A DNA stretch of 18,046 bases from Actinomycetes bacterium (GCA_023387755.1 JAEWHO010000088.1:1-18046); one strand, 5' to 3'; counted from the first letter of the stretch, positions 1-7,878 are shown. The notes: generated by a model not told the origin, from the sequence alone. Translations and numbers: made by a program.

Positions 1-1001
1 AGATCCTGCATACGGGCATTAACGAAGCCGGTTCCGCTGCGGCCTTCCAGGTGGTAGGTACCTCCTACGCCACCCAGGGTGAGCCGATGATCCCGGTGTA
101 CATCTTTTACTCGATGTTCGGCTTCCAGCGCACCGGAGACCAGTTCTGGGCCGCCGGCGACCAGCTGGCGCGCGGCTTCATTATTGGTGCCACCGCTGGT
201 AAGACAACCCTGGCTGGGGAAGGCACCCAGCATATGGATGGGCACTCCCCCATCCTGGCTGCCACCAACCGCGCCATGGTCCACTACGATCCGGCCTACG
301 CCTACGAAATCCGCCATATTGTGCGTGACGGTTTACAGCGTATGTACGGGGATGATCCGCGCGATCCGAACGTCATGTACTACCTGACCGTCTACAACGA
401 GCCGATCGTGCAGCCGGCCGAACCGGAGAATGTGGATATTGACGGTATTATCCGCGGCATCTACCAGGTTGCCGACCACCGTGGCGAAGGGCCGAAGGTG
501 CAGCTCCTCGCCTCCGGCGTAGGGGTACCGTGGGCGATGCATGCCAAGCAGCTGCTGGCGGACGACTGGGGCGTCGACGCCGCCGTATGGTCGGTAACGA
601 GCTGGAATGAGCTCCGCTTCGACGCTCTGGAAGCGGACCATGAGGCCTTCGTCCATCCGGAGAAGGAACAGCGCCAGCCCTATGTGACCGCGAAGCTCTC
701 CGGCAGTGAAGGCCCCTTCATCGCCACCAGCGACTACGACCATATGGTGCCCGATCAGATTCGCCCCTGGATTCCCGGTGACTACCACACGCTGGGCGCG
801 GACGGATTCGGGTTCTCGGACACCCGGGCCGCAGCTCGCCGCCACTTCTTCATCGACGCCCACTCCATGGTGGTCAAGGCCCTGCAGGCCCTGGCCCAGC
901 AGGGCAAGGTGGACGGCGACCTCGCCCGCCAGGCAATCGAGAAGTACGACCTGTTCAACGTGAACGCCGGCGAATCCGGCAGCGTTGGCGGGGACGCCTA
1001 G
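1..1001 (+). CDS. aceE: Pyruvate dehydrogenase E1 component, C-terminal part (partial)
   Basis: This is the C-terminal 332 residues of the thiamine-diphosphate-dependent E1 subunit, which decarboxylates pyruvate and acetylates the lipoyl groups of E2 in the pyruvate dehydrogenase complex. The frame is open from base 3 and runs to a TAG stop at 999-1001; the start and the thiamine-binding domains lie upstream of the window. Recognisable family sequence includes ILHTGINEAGSAAAFQ at the very beginning, then PMIPVYIFYSMFGFQRTGDQ and AGEGTQHMDGHSP, all typical of the long homodimeric E1 (about 890-910 residues in bacteria) rather than the alpha/beta heterotetrameric type. The remaining part corresponds to the transketolase C-terminal region. 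A strong hairpin 20 bases past the stop ends the transcript. In the cell it would be a cytosolic enzyme supplying the acetyl-CoA used by the fatty acid genes further along. Identification is secure; only the missing N-terminus limits it. Confidence 0.97.
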   Translation, partial: ILHTGINEAGSAAAFQVVGTSYATQGEPMIPVYIFYSMFGFQRTGDQFWAAGDQLARGFIIGATAGKTTLAGEGTQHMDGHSPILAATNRAMVHYDPAYAYEIRHIVRDGLQRMYGDDPRDPNVMYYLTVYNEPIVQPAEPENVDIDGIIRGIYQVADHRGEGPKVQLLASGVGVPWAMHAKQLLADDWGVDAAVWSVTSWNELRFDALEADHEAFVHPEKEQRQPYVTAKLSGSEGPFIATSDYDHMVPDQIRPWIPGDYHTLGADGFGFSDTRAAARRHFFIDAHSMVVKALQALAQQGKVDGDLARQAIEKYDLFNVNAGESGSVGGDA

Positions 1002-1020
1002 TATTCGCGCCTAACACAGC

Positions 1021-1049
1021 GGTGGGGCCGGCATAATGCCGGCCCCACC
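1021..1049. terminator. Bidirectional hairpin between convergent aceE and dcuA
   Basis: A perfect 12-bp inverted repeat, GGTGGGGCCGGC and its complement, encloses a 5-base loop. It lies in the 98-base gap between the stop codons of aceE (+) and dcuA (-). No clean T-run follows on either strand, only GCGTTTGT on the plus side, but the stem is long, GC-rich and placed exactly where two converging transcripts must end. It probably serves both. Confidence 0.8.
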
Positions 1050-1099
1050 TGCGTTTGTGAGTCAAACTGCGCATGACGGTGAGCGTCACTGCGCGCGAG

Positions 1100-2404
1100 T
1101 TAGAGAATCAGCGCACCAATCCCGAAGCCGAGAGCCACGGCAACCGCAATATTCACCATGCCAGGGATAAGGAACGGGTGGTTGAAGACGGCGTTACCCA
1201 CGCGCGTGGAGCCGGTATCGTCCATTTCCACGGCCGCCAGCAGGGTCGGGTAGGTGGGCAGAACGAAGAGCGCCGACACCGCGGGGAAGGCGGCGATCGC
1301 AGCCAAGGGGCTCACCCCCAGGGCAAGGGCTGTAGGCATGAGTGCCTTGGCGGTAGCAGCCTGCGAGTACAGGAGCGCCGCTGCGAAGAACAGCACGATC
1401 GCAAGGGTCCACGGATGGTTTTGGAGCAGACCGCCAGAGGCCGCTTTAATCTCCTCAATATGGGCATTCACGAAGGTTGTTCCCAGCCATGCAACACCGA
1501 GTACACACATGCAGGCGGACATACCGGAGCGGAAGGTCTGCTGTACCAGCACGCTATCGGCATCGATCTTGGTGATGATGGTGATGAGGGTTGCGGCCGC
1601 GAGCATAATGCCCATAATCGCTTCGTTACGCGGGATGGTCGGGTCGGAGATAATCTTCAAGTTGTCCGAGATCAGGGCCGCGTAGATCACCACGCAGACA
1701 ATAGCGACGAGGAAGATGAGGACCGAGACGCGGGCCCCCTTCTTCTCCTCGAATTTCTGTGGGCCACGCAGCTCGACCAGGCCCTTGTCAAAGCGTGCCT
1801 GGCAGATGGGGTCATCATGCAGTTCCTTGCCGAGCTTATTGCACACCAAGCTGGTGATAATAACCGCCAGGAGCGTGGAGGGGATACAAATCGCCAACAA
1901 CGTCAAATAGCCGACTCCCATAGGCTCCAAAATAGAGGCCATAAACACCACTGCCGCAGAAATTGGCGACGCTGTAATCGCCATCTGGCTCGCCACCACA
2001 GAAACCGATAGCGGCCGGGAGGGGCGAATATCGTTTTCCTTGGCAACTTCAGAGATCACCGGAAGCGCTGCGAACGCGGTGTGGCCGGTGCCGGCAAAGA
2101 GCGTCAGGAAATATGTCACGATAGGTGCCAGCTGAGTCACGCGTGCAGGATGCTTACGCAGCAGCCGATCAGTCAGCGCTACCAGCCAGTCCATGCCGCC
2201 AGCGGCTTGCATTGCCGCGATGGCAGCGATGACGGACATGATAATGCCGATCACGTCAAAAGGGATGTCTTCTTGAGATACGGGTGCCCCGGTTATACCG
2301 AGAGCAATAACCCCAAGCCCGCCAGCGAAGCCGATGGCTATCGAGCCGTAGCGCACGCCTAAGACGATGGCAGCTAAAACTATGATGAGGTGGATCCAGA
2401 TCAC
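1100..2404 (-). CDS. dcuA: Anaerobic C4-dicarboxylate transporter, Dcu family
   Basis: This is a polytopic inner-membrane carrier of 434 residues, the usual length for DcuA/DcuB, which exchange or take up aspartate, fumarate, malate and succinate in anaerobic metabolism. Family sequence is clear: the N-terminal helix with IVLAAIVLGVRYG, then FDVIGIIMSVIAAIAAMQAAGG, LFAGTGHTAFAALPVISEVA and SQMAITASPISAAVVFMAS. Long hydrophobic stretches repeat along the whole length, giving about ten or more membrane segments, with a charged loop near residues 195-220. The start is a GTG preceded by GAAGGA about 11 bases upstream. It lies 151 bases downstream of aspA on the same strand, the same pairing as the E. 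coli aspA-dcuA operon, which favours the name dcuA; sequence alone does not separate DcuA from DcuB. The inferred job is aspartate or fumarate uptake coupled to succinate export. Confidence 0.93.
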   Translation of the reverse strand: MIWIHLIIVLAAIVLGVRYGSIAIGFAGGLGVIALGITGAPVSQEDIPFDVIGIIMSVIAAIAAMQAAGGMDWLVALTDRLLRKHPARVTQLAPIVTYFLTLFAGTGHTAFAALPVISEVAKENDIRPSRPLSVSVVASQMAITASPISAAVVFMASILEPMGVGYLTLLAICIPSTLLAVIITSLVCNKLGKELHDDPICQARFDKGLVELRGPQKFEEKKGARVSVLIFLVAIVCVVIYAALISDNLKIISDPTIPRNEAIMGIMLAAATLITIITKIDADSVLVQQTFRSGMSACMCVLGVAWLGTTFVNAHIEEIKAASGGLLQNHPWTLAIVLFFAAALLYSQAATAKALMPTALALGVSPLAAIAAFPAVSALFVLPTYPTLLAAVEMDDTGSTRVGNAVFNHPFLIPGMVNIAVAVALGFGIGALIL

Positions 2405-2422
2405 CGTTGATCGTCCTTCGAA

Positions 2423-2454
2423 AATATAGCTAACGATGCGCGTCTTTACGCATC
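2423..2454 (-). promoter_or_regulatory. Leader hairpin and possible -10 upstream of dcuA
   Basis: Read on the minus strand, GATGCG and CGCATC form a 6-bp stem with an 8-base loop (2435-2454), followed by GTTAGC and then TATATTTT. The AT-rich run could be the tail of a weak terminator or attenuator between aspA and dcuA. Alternatively TATATT (2423-2428) could be the -10 of a separate dcuA promoter. No convincing -35 was seen, and the two readings cannot be separated by eye. Confidence 0.35.
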
Positions 2455-2523
2455 AGGGAGGTGAACTCACATGAGTTCGGGGGGCACCGGCATAATGGCC
2501 GGCACCGGTGAGCGATGGGCAGC

Positions 2524-2546
2524 GGCCCGGCCGGGTAGGCCGGGCC
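2524..2546 (-). terminator. Hairpin just after aspA
   Basis: A perfect 9-bp inverted repeat, GGCCCGGCC and GGCCGGGCC, with a 5-base loop starts 10 bases beyond the aspA stop. There is no T-run on the minus strand, so it may only partly terminate transcription and allow some read-through into dcuA. A second, weaker GC-rich inverted repeat lies at about 2483-2505. Confidence 0.55.
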
Positions 2547-2555
2547 ACTAGGGCC

Positions 2556-3998
2556 TTACCTTTGGGGAAGGCCCTTCTCGTCGTCGTCGTAAATCTTGCC
2601 GGTGTAGGTGGGTTTCATAAAGGCCTCCACTGTGAGGTAGCGGTCCACTTCCTCTGCGGTGAGCAGGCCCTTTTCTACCACTACCTCCTTCACTGACTTG
2701 CCGGTACGGGCGCATTCCTTGCCCACGACGTCACCGTTATGGTGACCGATGATCTCGTTAAGGTATGTGACAATACCGATCGAGTTCATCACGTAGTCGC
2801 GGCAAATTTCCTCATTGGCAGTGATCCCATCGATGCAGCGTTCGCGCAGCACATCACAGGCGTTAATCAGCAGTTTGAGGGATTCAAACATGGCTTCGGA
2901 CAACGCCGGTTCCATAACGTTCAGCTGCAACTGCCCGGCCTCGGCAGCCATGGTGACGGTAATGTCATTCACCATTACCTTGAAGCAGATCTGGTTCACG
3001 ACTTCCGGGATCACCGGGTTGACCTTGGCTGGCATAATCGAGGAGCCCGCCTGCATCTCGGGCAGGTTGATCTCGTTCAGACCGGCGCGCGGCCCGGAGG
3101 AAAGCAGACGCAGGTCGTTACACATCTTGGACAGCTTATGCGCCAGCCGCTTCAGGGCGGCGTGAACGAGCACATAATCACCATTGTCGCTGGTCGCTTC
3201 TACCAGATCCGGAGCGGAGGTGATCGGCAGGCCGGTTACCTCGGCGAGTTTCTCTGCGGCCACTGCAGCGTACCCGTCGGGGGTGTTCAAGCCGGTGCCG
3301 ATCGCGGTGGCACCCAGGTTCACGCCCAACAGAGATTCGGCGGTGCGGGATAGCGTGACGAGTTCTTCTTCCAGCGTGTGCCCAAAGCCTGCAAATTCCT
3401 GCCCCAACGTCATGGGGACGGCGTCCTGGAGCTGGGTACGGCCCATCTTCAGCACCCGCCCGAATTCCTCGCCCTTAGCGCCCAGAGCCTTCGCTAGTTC
3501 CTCAACCGCCTGGAGCAGACGCCCCACACGCGCGTAGATAGCCAAGCGGAGACCGGTCGGGTAGGCGTCATTGGTGGATTGGGATTTATTGACGTGGTCA
3601 TTGGGATTGATGACGTCGTAGCGGCCCTTGTCATACCCCAGCAATTCCAGAGCCAGGTTCGCAACCACCTCGTTGGTATTCATATTGACCGAGGTCCCCG
3701 CCCCACCCTGGAAAAGGTCGGTTGGGAACTGGTCCATACAGCGCCCCTTCTCCAGCACCTCATCACAGCCGGCGGCAATAGCCTGAGCGATATCGTGTGG
3801 CAGAGCCTTCAGCTCCTCATTGGCCAGGGCCGACGCTTTCTTCACCTGCACCATGGCGCGTACGAACTCGGGCACATCCTGGACTAGCCGGCCCGAAATC
3901 GGGAAATTCTCAATGGCACGCAAGGTGTGCACACCATAGTAGACATCCGCCGGAACGGCCCGCTCACCTAAAAGGTCTTCTTCAATGCGTTCACTCAC
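2556..3998 (-). CDS. aspA: Aspartate ammonia-lyase (aspartase)
   Basis: This enzyme reversibly deaminates L-aspartate to fumarate and ammonia in the cytosol. It has 480 residues, close to the usual 470-480. It belongs to the fumarase/aspartase superfamily, whose three conserved regions are present: TSVNMNTNEV (about 102-111), the substrate-binding STNDAYPTG (141-149), and the signature GSSIMPAKVNP (318-328) carrying the catalytic serine loop. The wording of the first two regions (TSVNMNTNEVVANLALE, NDHVNKSQSTND) matches aspartases rather than class II fumarases. The start is a GTG at 3996-3998 with AAAGGAG 9 bases upstream. The gene lies between sdhB and dcuA on the same strand, so the fumarate it makes could feed the adjacent Sdh complex. 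A 15-bp dyad upstream may regulate it. Confidence is high for the family and good for aspartase over fumarase. Confidence 0.95.
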   Translation of the reverse strand: MSERIEEDLLGERAVPADVYYGVHTLRAIENFPISGRLVQDVPEFVRAMVQVKKASALANEELKALPHDIAQAIAAGCDEVLEKGRCMDQFPTDLFQGGAGTSVNMNTNEVVANLALELLGYDKGRYDVINPNDHVNKSQSTNDAYPTGLRLAIYARVGRLLQAVEELAKALGAKGEEFGRVLKMGRTQLQDAVPMTLGQEFAGFGHTLEEELVTLSRTAESLLGVNLGATAIGTGLNTPDGYAAVAAEKLAEVTGLPITSAPDLVEATSDNGDYVLVHAALKRLAHKLSKMCNDLRLLSSGPRAGLNEINLPEMQAGSSIMPAKVNPVIPEVVNQICFKVMVNDITVTMAAEAGQLQLNVMEPALSEAMFESLKLLINACDVLRERCIDGITANEEICRDYVMNSIGIVTYLNEIIGHHNGDVVGKECARTGKSVKEVVVEKGLLTAEEVDRYLTVEAFMKPTYTGKIYDDDEKGLPQR

Positions 3999-4062
3999 GA
4001 GCTAGTCTCCTTTGACTTCTTGTGCGCCCCACCCCCAGTGGTGGGACCATTTCTGAGCTCAG

Positions 4063-4077
4063 TGACTATATTAGTCA
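4063..4077 (-). promoter_or_regulatory. Perfect 15-bp dyad overlapping a possible aspA -10
   Basis: TGACTATATTAGTCA is a perfect inverted repeat of 6-bp arms around a 3-base centre. On the minus strand it contains TATAGT, a good -10 match, about 65-70 bases upstream of the aspA GTG; no clear -35 is visible. It overlaps the TAA stop codon of sdhB. The arrangement resembles an operator covering a promoter, but the cognate regulator is unknown. Confidence 0.45.
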
Positions 4078-4820
4078 TCCTTCGCTCGCCATCTCTGCCG
4101 AATTCGCTCTCGATTCACATATGCAACTGCCCGGAGCGGAATTCCCGCGGGGCACACCTGCACACATTCACCGTGGAGCGAACAGGGACCAAAGTGTTGA
4201 TCCAAGGCTTGCACCATGGCTTCAGCCCGGCGCCCCCGCTCCGCTGCCGGGATGGGCAACAAAGATAGGTGCGCCAGTTTGGCACCCGCATACAGATGCG
4301 CAGCTCCGTTGGGGCATGCCGCCACGCAGGCACCGCAGCCGATACACGCTGCGAAATCGAGCGCTTCTTCAGCTTGCTGTGCTGTTAATCGTACTCCGCC
4401 CGCGTCCGGTGCGGTACCAGCTGACACGCGCACATGCCCACCTGCTTCGAGCAGATCCGTCAACGCGCCCCGTTCTACTAGCAAATCGCGGATAACCGGA
4501 TAGGCGCGGGCGGAAAGTGGCTGCAATGTCACAGTCGCGCCGTCGTCGAACTGGGCTAAACGCTGGTGGCAAGCCGGCATATTGGGGGTGGGCCCGTGCG
4601 GGGTTCCGTTCACCACGAGCCCGCACGCCCCGCAGATCCCCTCGCGGCAATCCGATTCGAATACCACCGGCTCCTGGCCGCTCTTAATGAGGTCATCGTT
4701 GAGGCGGTCCAGCAGTTCCAGCACCGACATACTCGGCACCAGATCATCGACGTCGTAGCTGGCAAAATGCCCCGGCGTCGTCGGACCGTCCTGCCGCCAT
4801 ACTCGAATCGTTAGCTTCAT
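4071..4820 (-). CDS. sdhB: Succinate dehydrogenase/fumarate reductase iron-sulfur subunit
   Basis: This electron-transfer subunit of complex II has 249 residues, the usual size. It passes electrons between the flavin of SdhA and the quinone site in SdhC. The N-terminal ferredoxin fold carries the [2Fe-2S] ligands C58, C63, C66 (CREGICGAC) and C84. The C-terminal domain carries CIGCGACVAAC (C159, C162, C165, with C169) for [4Fe-4S], and C213, C219 and C223 (CSLHGECVQVC) for the [3Fe-4S] cluster together with one remaining ligand. It is peripheral on the cytoplasmic face of the membrane. The ATG start overlaps the sdhA stop by 4 bases (ATGA), so translation is probably coupled. It resembles the SdhB of the single-membrane-subunit, menaquinone-linked SdhCAB of actinobacteria such as Corynebacterium. 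Such enzymes can work in either direction, so frdB would be an equally fair name here. Confidence 0.95.
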   Translation of the reverse strand: MKLTIRVWRQDGPTTPGHFASYDVDDLVPSMSVLELLDRLNDDLIKSGQEPVVFESDCREGICGACGLVVNGTPHGPTPNMPACHQRLAQFDDGATVTLQPLSARAYPVIRDLLVERGALTDLLEAGGHVRVSAGTAPDAGGVRLTAQQAEEALDFAACIGCGACVAACPNGAAHLYAGAKLAHLSLLPIPAAERGRRAEAMVQALDQHFGPCSLHGECVQVCPAGIPLRAVAYVNRERIRQRWRAKDD

Positions 4821-6883
4821 CGGTAATCCCTCACTTGTAATGGCACTACTTGGAAGTTCAGCGGCTCCATGTGCCGAGTGAAATGAGGGGTATCGCTATC
4901 CCAAGCACCGCTGTGCCAGGCGGAGATGAAGGCCCACTGCTCATCGTTACGCTGGGCCTCTCCCCCGTCCGTACGGTGATCTTCCCGGAAGTGCGCCCCA
5001 CAGGACTCCTCCCGGTCCAGGGCGTCCACGCACATGAGTTCAGCAAGCTGGAGGAAATCCTCCACGCGAGCGGCATATTCCAGTTCCTGATTGACCCGAT
5101 CCGTGGGGCCAGCCACGAGAACATCACGCGCAAACTCACGCCGCAGTGCGCGGATCTTAGTGATCGTATCTGCCAGGCCCGCGCTGGTTCGGCTCACCCC
5201 GCACCCCTGGTAGAGCAGTTGGCCGAGTTCGCGGTGGAAATCGCGGGGCGGCCGCGTCCCGGGGTTGTGAGCGAGTCGCTCGAAACGCGCTTGCGCCTCG
5301 GCTACAGCAGCCGTGACTGCGGGATCGTCGTCGTCGAGATTCTTCTCCCCCAGGTGAGCGGCCATATACGCCGGCACCGTATAGGGAATCGTGAACCACC
5401 CATCCACGCAGGCACTCAGGAGCGAGTTCGCGCCCAACCGGTTCGCGCCGTGGTATCCGCTGCCACACTCCCCCGCCACGAATAGCCCGGGCAGGGAGGT
5501 CATGAGCTGGTAGTCGGACCACAGCCCGCCCATGGTGAAATGCGCCCCCGGGGCGATCCGCATGGGCACCTCGTAGGGGTCCTCGCCGGTGGCGTCTCGG
5601 TACATGTGGAAGAGGTTGCCGTAGCGTTTGGCGATCGCGTCTTTACCGTCCCGGGCAATCGCATCCCGGAAATCGAGGTAGACCGAATTGCGCAGCGGCC
5701 CCACCCCGTGCCCGGCGTCAATCCGTTCGCGCGCGGCCCGGGAGGCGACGTCGCGGGGGGTGAGATTCCCGAATGCCGGGTAGCGCCGCTCCAGGTAATA
5801 GTCGCGTTCCTCTTCGGGGATCTGCCCAGGCGGGCGTTCATCCCCCGCGGTTTTCGGCACCCAAATCCGCCCGTCATTGCGCAGCGACTCACTCATGAGG
5901 ATCGTCTTGGACTGCCAGTGGCTTGAGATCGGCAGGGCCGTGGGGTGGAACTGCACGAAGGAGGGCATCGCCATATAGGCACCGCGCCGGTGGGCCCGCC
6001 AGGCCGCCGAGGCATTCGAACTCTTGGCCAGCGTGCAATGGTAGTAGATACTGCCGTACCCGCCGGTTGCAAGCACCACTGCGTGTGCGGTGAGCGGGCG
6101 GAGGGTGCCGGTGAGGAGATTGCGCACGACGACGCCACGCACCCGGTCATCTTTCACAATGAGATCGACCATCTCGTGGCGGACCAGCAGGCGGATACGG
6201 CCAGCCTGGACGTGCCCGGCAAGGGCCGCCGCTCCAGCGATCTGCAACTGTTGGCCGGTCTGGCCGCGGGTGTAGTAGGTGCGCGATACCTGCACGCCAC
6301 CGAAGGAACGGGTGGCGAGCGACCCACCGTATTCGCGCGCGAAGGGCGCGCCGATCGCGTTCATATGGTCAATGACGCGCACCGATTCTTCAGCCAAGCG
6401 GAAGGCTTCTGCTTCCCGGCCGCGGTAGTCCCCGCCTTTGACGGTGTCAATAACGAAGCGCATGAGAGAATCGTTATCCACCCGTTTAGCGCGGGCGGCG
6501 TTAATCCCGCCCTGGGCAGCCACTGAGTGGGCGCGACGGGGAGCGTCGTGGAAGGTGACGGCAGTGACGTCATAGCCGAGGTCCGCCAGGGCGCTGGCAG
6601 CCCCCGTGCCGGCCAGGCCAGTACCGACGACGATCACCGAGAATTTACGACGGTTAAGCGCGGAAATGAGCGGGTAGGAGGTCCGGGCGGTTGCCCACGC
6701 CGAGGCCGGGTCCCCGGCCGGAGCCCCACTGGTGAGAACATCGCCGAGCTGAACATTGGGCACGGCGGTGCTGGGCAGCTGCACCGGGGACGCAGTGGTG
6801 CCGAGCAGCTCGGACGACGCCACCGTGGTCTGCTGCGCCGGGTGGTGGTGTGCGCGGTTTTTAAACCGGCGGAAGATGGTCAT
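4817..6883 (-). CDS. sdhA: Succinate dehydrogenase/fumarate reductase flavoprotein subunit
   Basis: This catalytic subunit of complex II interconverts succinate and fumarate at a covalently bound FAD. With the start chosen at 6883 it has 688 residues. That ATG overlaps the sdhC stop as ATGA; an in-frame start 30 codons earlier would lie inside sdhC and is unlikely. The FAD-binding fold begins at about 82-97 (VIVVGTGLAGTGAASAL). H119 in RRAHSVAAQGGINAA is the expected covalent FAD histidine. H314 (VQFHPT), the PRD arginine at about 378, H449 (GAHFTMGG) and R483 (HGANRLGANSLL) match substrate and catalytic positions. About 80 residues precede the FAD domain, somewhat longer and more Ala/Pro/Thr-rich than usual. 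Long stretches, such as the TYYTRGQTGQQLQ and TILMSESLRNDGRIW regions, are essentially those of corynebacterial SdhA, which places it in the menaquinone-reducing SdhCAB type. Next to aspA and dcuA it may work mainly as a fumarate reductase. Confidence 0.96.
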   Translation of the reverse strand: MTIFRRFKNRAHHHPAQQTTVASSELLGTTASPVQLPSTAVPNVQLGDVLTSGAPAGDPASAWATARTSYPLISALNRRKFSVIVVGTGLAGTGAASALADLGYDVTAVTFHDAPRRAHSVAAQGGINAARAKRVDNDSLMRFVIDTVKGGDYRGREAEAFRLAEESVRVIDHMNAIGAPFAREYGGSLATRSFGGVQVSRTYYTRGQTGQQLQIAGAAALAGHVQAGRIRLLVRHEMVDLIVKDDRVRGVVVRNLLTGTLRPLTAHAVVLATGGYGSIYYHCTLAKSSNASAAWRAHRRGAYMAMPSFVQFHPTALPISSHWQSKTILMSESLRNDGRIWVPKTAGDERPPGQIPEEERDYYLERRYPAFGNLTPRDVASRAARERIDAGHGVGPLRNSVYLDFRDAIARDGKDAIAKRYGNLFHMYRDATGEDPYEVPMRIAPGAHFTMGGLWSDYQLMTSLPGLFVAGECGSGYHGANRLGANSLLSACVDGWFTIPYTVPAYMAAHLGEKNLDDDDPAVTAAVAEAQARFERLAHNPGTRPPRDFHRELGQLLYQGCGVSRTSAGLADTITKIRALRREFARDVLVAGPTDRVNQELEYAARVEDFLQLAELMCVDALDREESCGAHFREDHRTDGGEAQRNDEQWAFISAWHSGAWDSDTPHFTRHMEPLNFQVVPLQVRDYR

Positions 6884-7737
6884 GAGCCGATCACTCCCAG
6901 GTAAATAGCCAGCGGAATCGAGAGATTCCCGGCGGCAATGATGAGCGCAATCAGGTGGGCGAGAATATGCCACGCCTTGCGGGTCCGGTTCCCGGTGACT
7001 CCTAGATCACTCGCGAGCAGCCACAGCCCGTGCAGGAGATGCACCAATAGGGCCAGCATCGCCCCGGCATAGAGAAGGGCGAAGCTGGGGCGGGACAGGG
7101 ACGCCACCAGGTTTGAGTAGGCAAAGGAGGTGGCCGAGGTGGGGGCCTGGAAATCGACGGCCACGGTACCGGTGGTGAGATCCAAAATATGGAGAATCGC
7201 GAAAACCAGCAGCAGCAGGCCGCTGATCCACATGCCTCGGGAGATCAGGCTCGCTCCCCTTCGCTTAGCGCTAACCTGCGGGCGGTGAGCACCGCGGTGG
7301 GCCCGCAACGTTTTGAGGAGCGTTGCCCAGATATGGGCCAGCGCCGCGAGTAGCAGCCCAATACGGAAGGCCCACAGTAGGCCGCCGGCCGGCAGCAGTG
7401 GGTAGCCGGCGTGGCGCAGCCAGTGGGCATAGTCGTTAAAGGATACAGGTCCCGCATACACTTTGAGGTTGCCGAACATGTGGATGGCAACGAACACGGC
7501 GAGCGCTGCCCCGCTAATAGCGGCTACTGCACTGAGCGTGGTGTTGCTGGGGCGCACAGGTGGTGGCGGGCTCTGCTTAAGGTCGCTGCGAGGGTCTTGG
7601 TCACTACGAGTAAGCCGCACGCGCCCGTGTGCCAGGGCGTTAGGGTCTATCCTCGCCGTCGTGGTGAGCGCGGGCGCGGGGCGCTGATCAGATTTGGGCG
7701 CAGGCGAGGATGCCTGCCCTGCTGCCGGTGGCTTCAT
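6880..7737 (-). CDS. sdhC: Succinate dehydrogenase cytochrome b558 membrane subunit
   Basis: This is the single membrane anchor of the SdhCAB complex. It binds heme b and forms the quinone site. It has 285 residues with five hydrophobic segments at about 67-86, 117-140, 165-187, 217-243 and 255-283. Histidines near membrane segments at H86 (AIHMFGNLKVY), H135 (AALAHIW), H183 (ILHILDL) and H236 (LLHGLWLL) match the four axial ligands expected of the diheme b558 family. The first 60-65 residues are polar, Pro/Ala-rich and probably disordered. This tail is longer than in relatives, so the true start may lie downstream, for example at a GTG near 7620. The ATG at 7735-7737 has a purine-rich AGAAAGAAGAGG just upstream. 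It heads the sdhCAB operon and overlaps sdhA by 4 bases. Copies of a CCCTAACG motif lie upstream and, inverted, within its 5' end. Confidence 0.9.
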   Translation of the reverse strand: MKPPAAGQASSPAPKSDQRPAPALTTTARIDPNALAHGRVRLTRSDQDPRSDLKQSPPPPVRPSNTTLSAVAAISGAALAVFVAIHMFGNLKVYAGPVSFNDYAHWLRHAGYPLLPAGGLLWAFRIGLLLAALAHIWATLLKTLRAHRGAHRPQVSAKRRGASLISRGMWISGLLLLVFAILHILDLTTGTVAVDFQAPTSATSFAYSNLVASLSRPSFALLYAGAMLALLVHLLHGLWLLASDLGVTGNRTRKAWHILAHLIALIIAAGNLSIPLAIYLGVIGS

Positions 7738-7878
7738 TGCCTCTTCTTTCTTCGCCGGGTACTTCCACCCTAACGAAGAATAAGAGGGAATGCGAGCTAG
7801 CTCACCCTAACGTTGACTGTACTGCCTCGCGGACACTAACGCTGGGCCACGCTCGCACGAGGCGCTCAGGCCCTAACG
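7638..7878. repeat. Cluster of CCCTAACG octamers around the sdhC 5' region
   Basis: Exact copies of CCCTAACG lie at 7768-7775, 7805-7812 and 7871-7878, with a one-mismatch copy (CACTAACG) at 7834-7841 and an inverted copy (CGTTAGGG) at 7638-7645. Spacings between the four direct copies are 37, 29 and 37 bases. Two copies share the longer CACCCTAACG. The palindrome GAGCTAGCTC (7794-7803) abuts the second. The last copy overlaps the stop codon of the upstream gene. Three of the five sites fall in the gap that should hold the sdhCAB promoter. They may be operators for a repressor or activator, which I cannot name. Confidence 0.5.

Noticed and set aside
1073..2011. 312-codon open frame on the plus strand inside dcuA
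   Set aside because: It is antisense to a clearly conserved transporter; the translation is His/Arg/Gly-rich with no recognisable domain, as expected of a shadow frame in high-GC DNA.
2471..2551. Plus-strand 26-codon ORF with a strong AGGGAGGTG ahead of its ATG, antisense to the aspA-dcuA gap
   Set aside because: The reading frame consists largely of the GC-rich hairpins that follow aspA on the other strand, its composition is Gly/Arg/Ala-rich, and no promoter is evident. The ribosome-site match is probably chance.
4850..5485. 211-codon plus-strand frame inside sdhA, with further long antisense frames at 5945-6526
   Set aside because: They lie opposite highly conserved SdhA coding sequence and show no family motifs or ribosome sites.
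6884..6973. Upstream in-frame start giving a 718-residue SdhA
   Set aside because: It would overlap sdhC by about 90 bases; the ATG at 6883 overlaps the sdhC stop by 4 bases exactly as sdhB does with sdhA.
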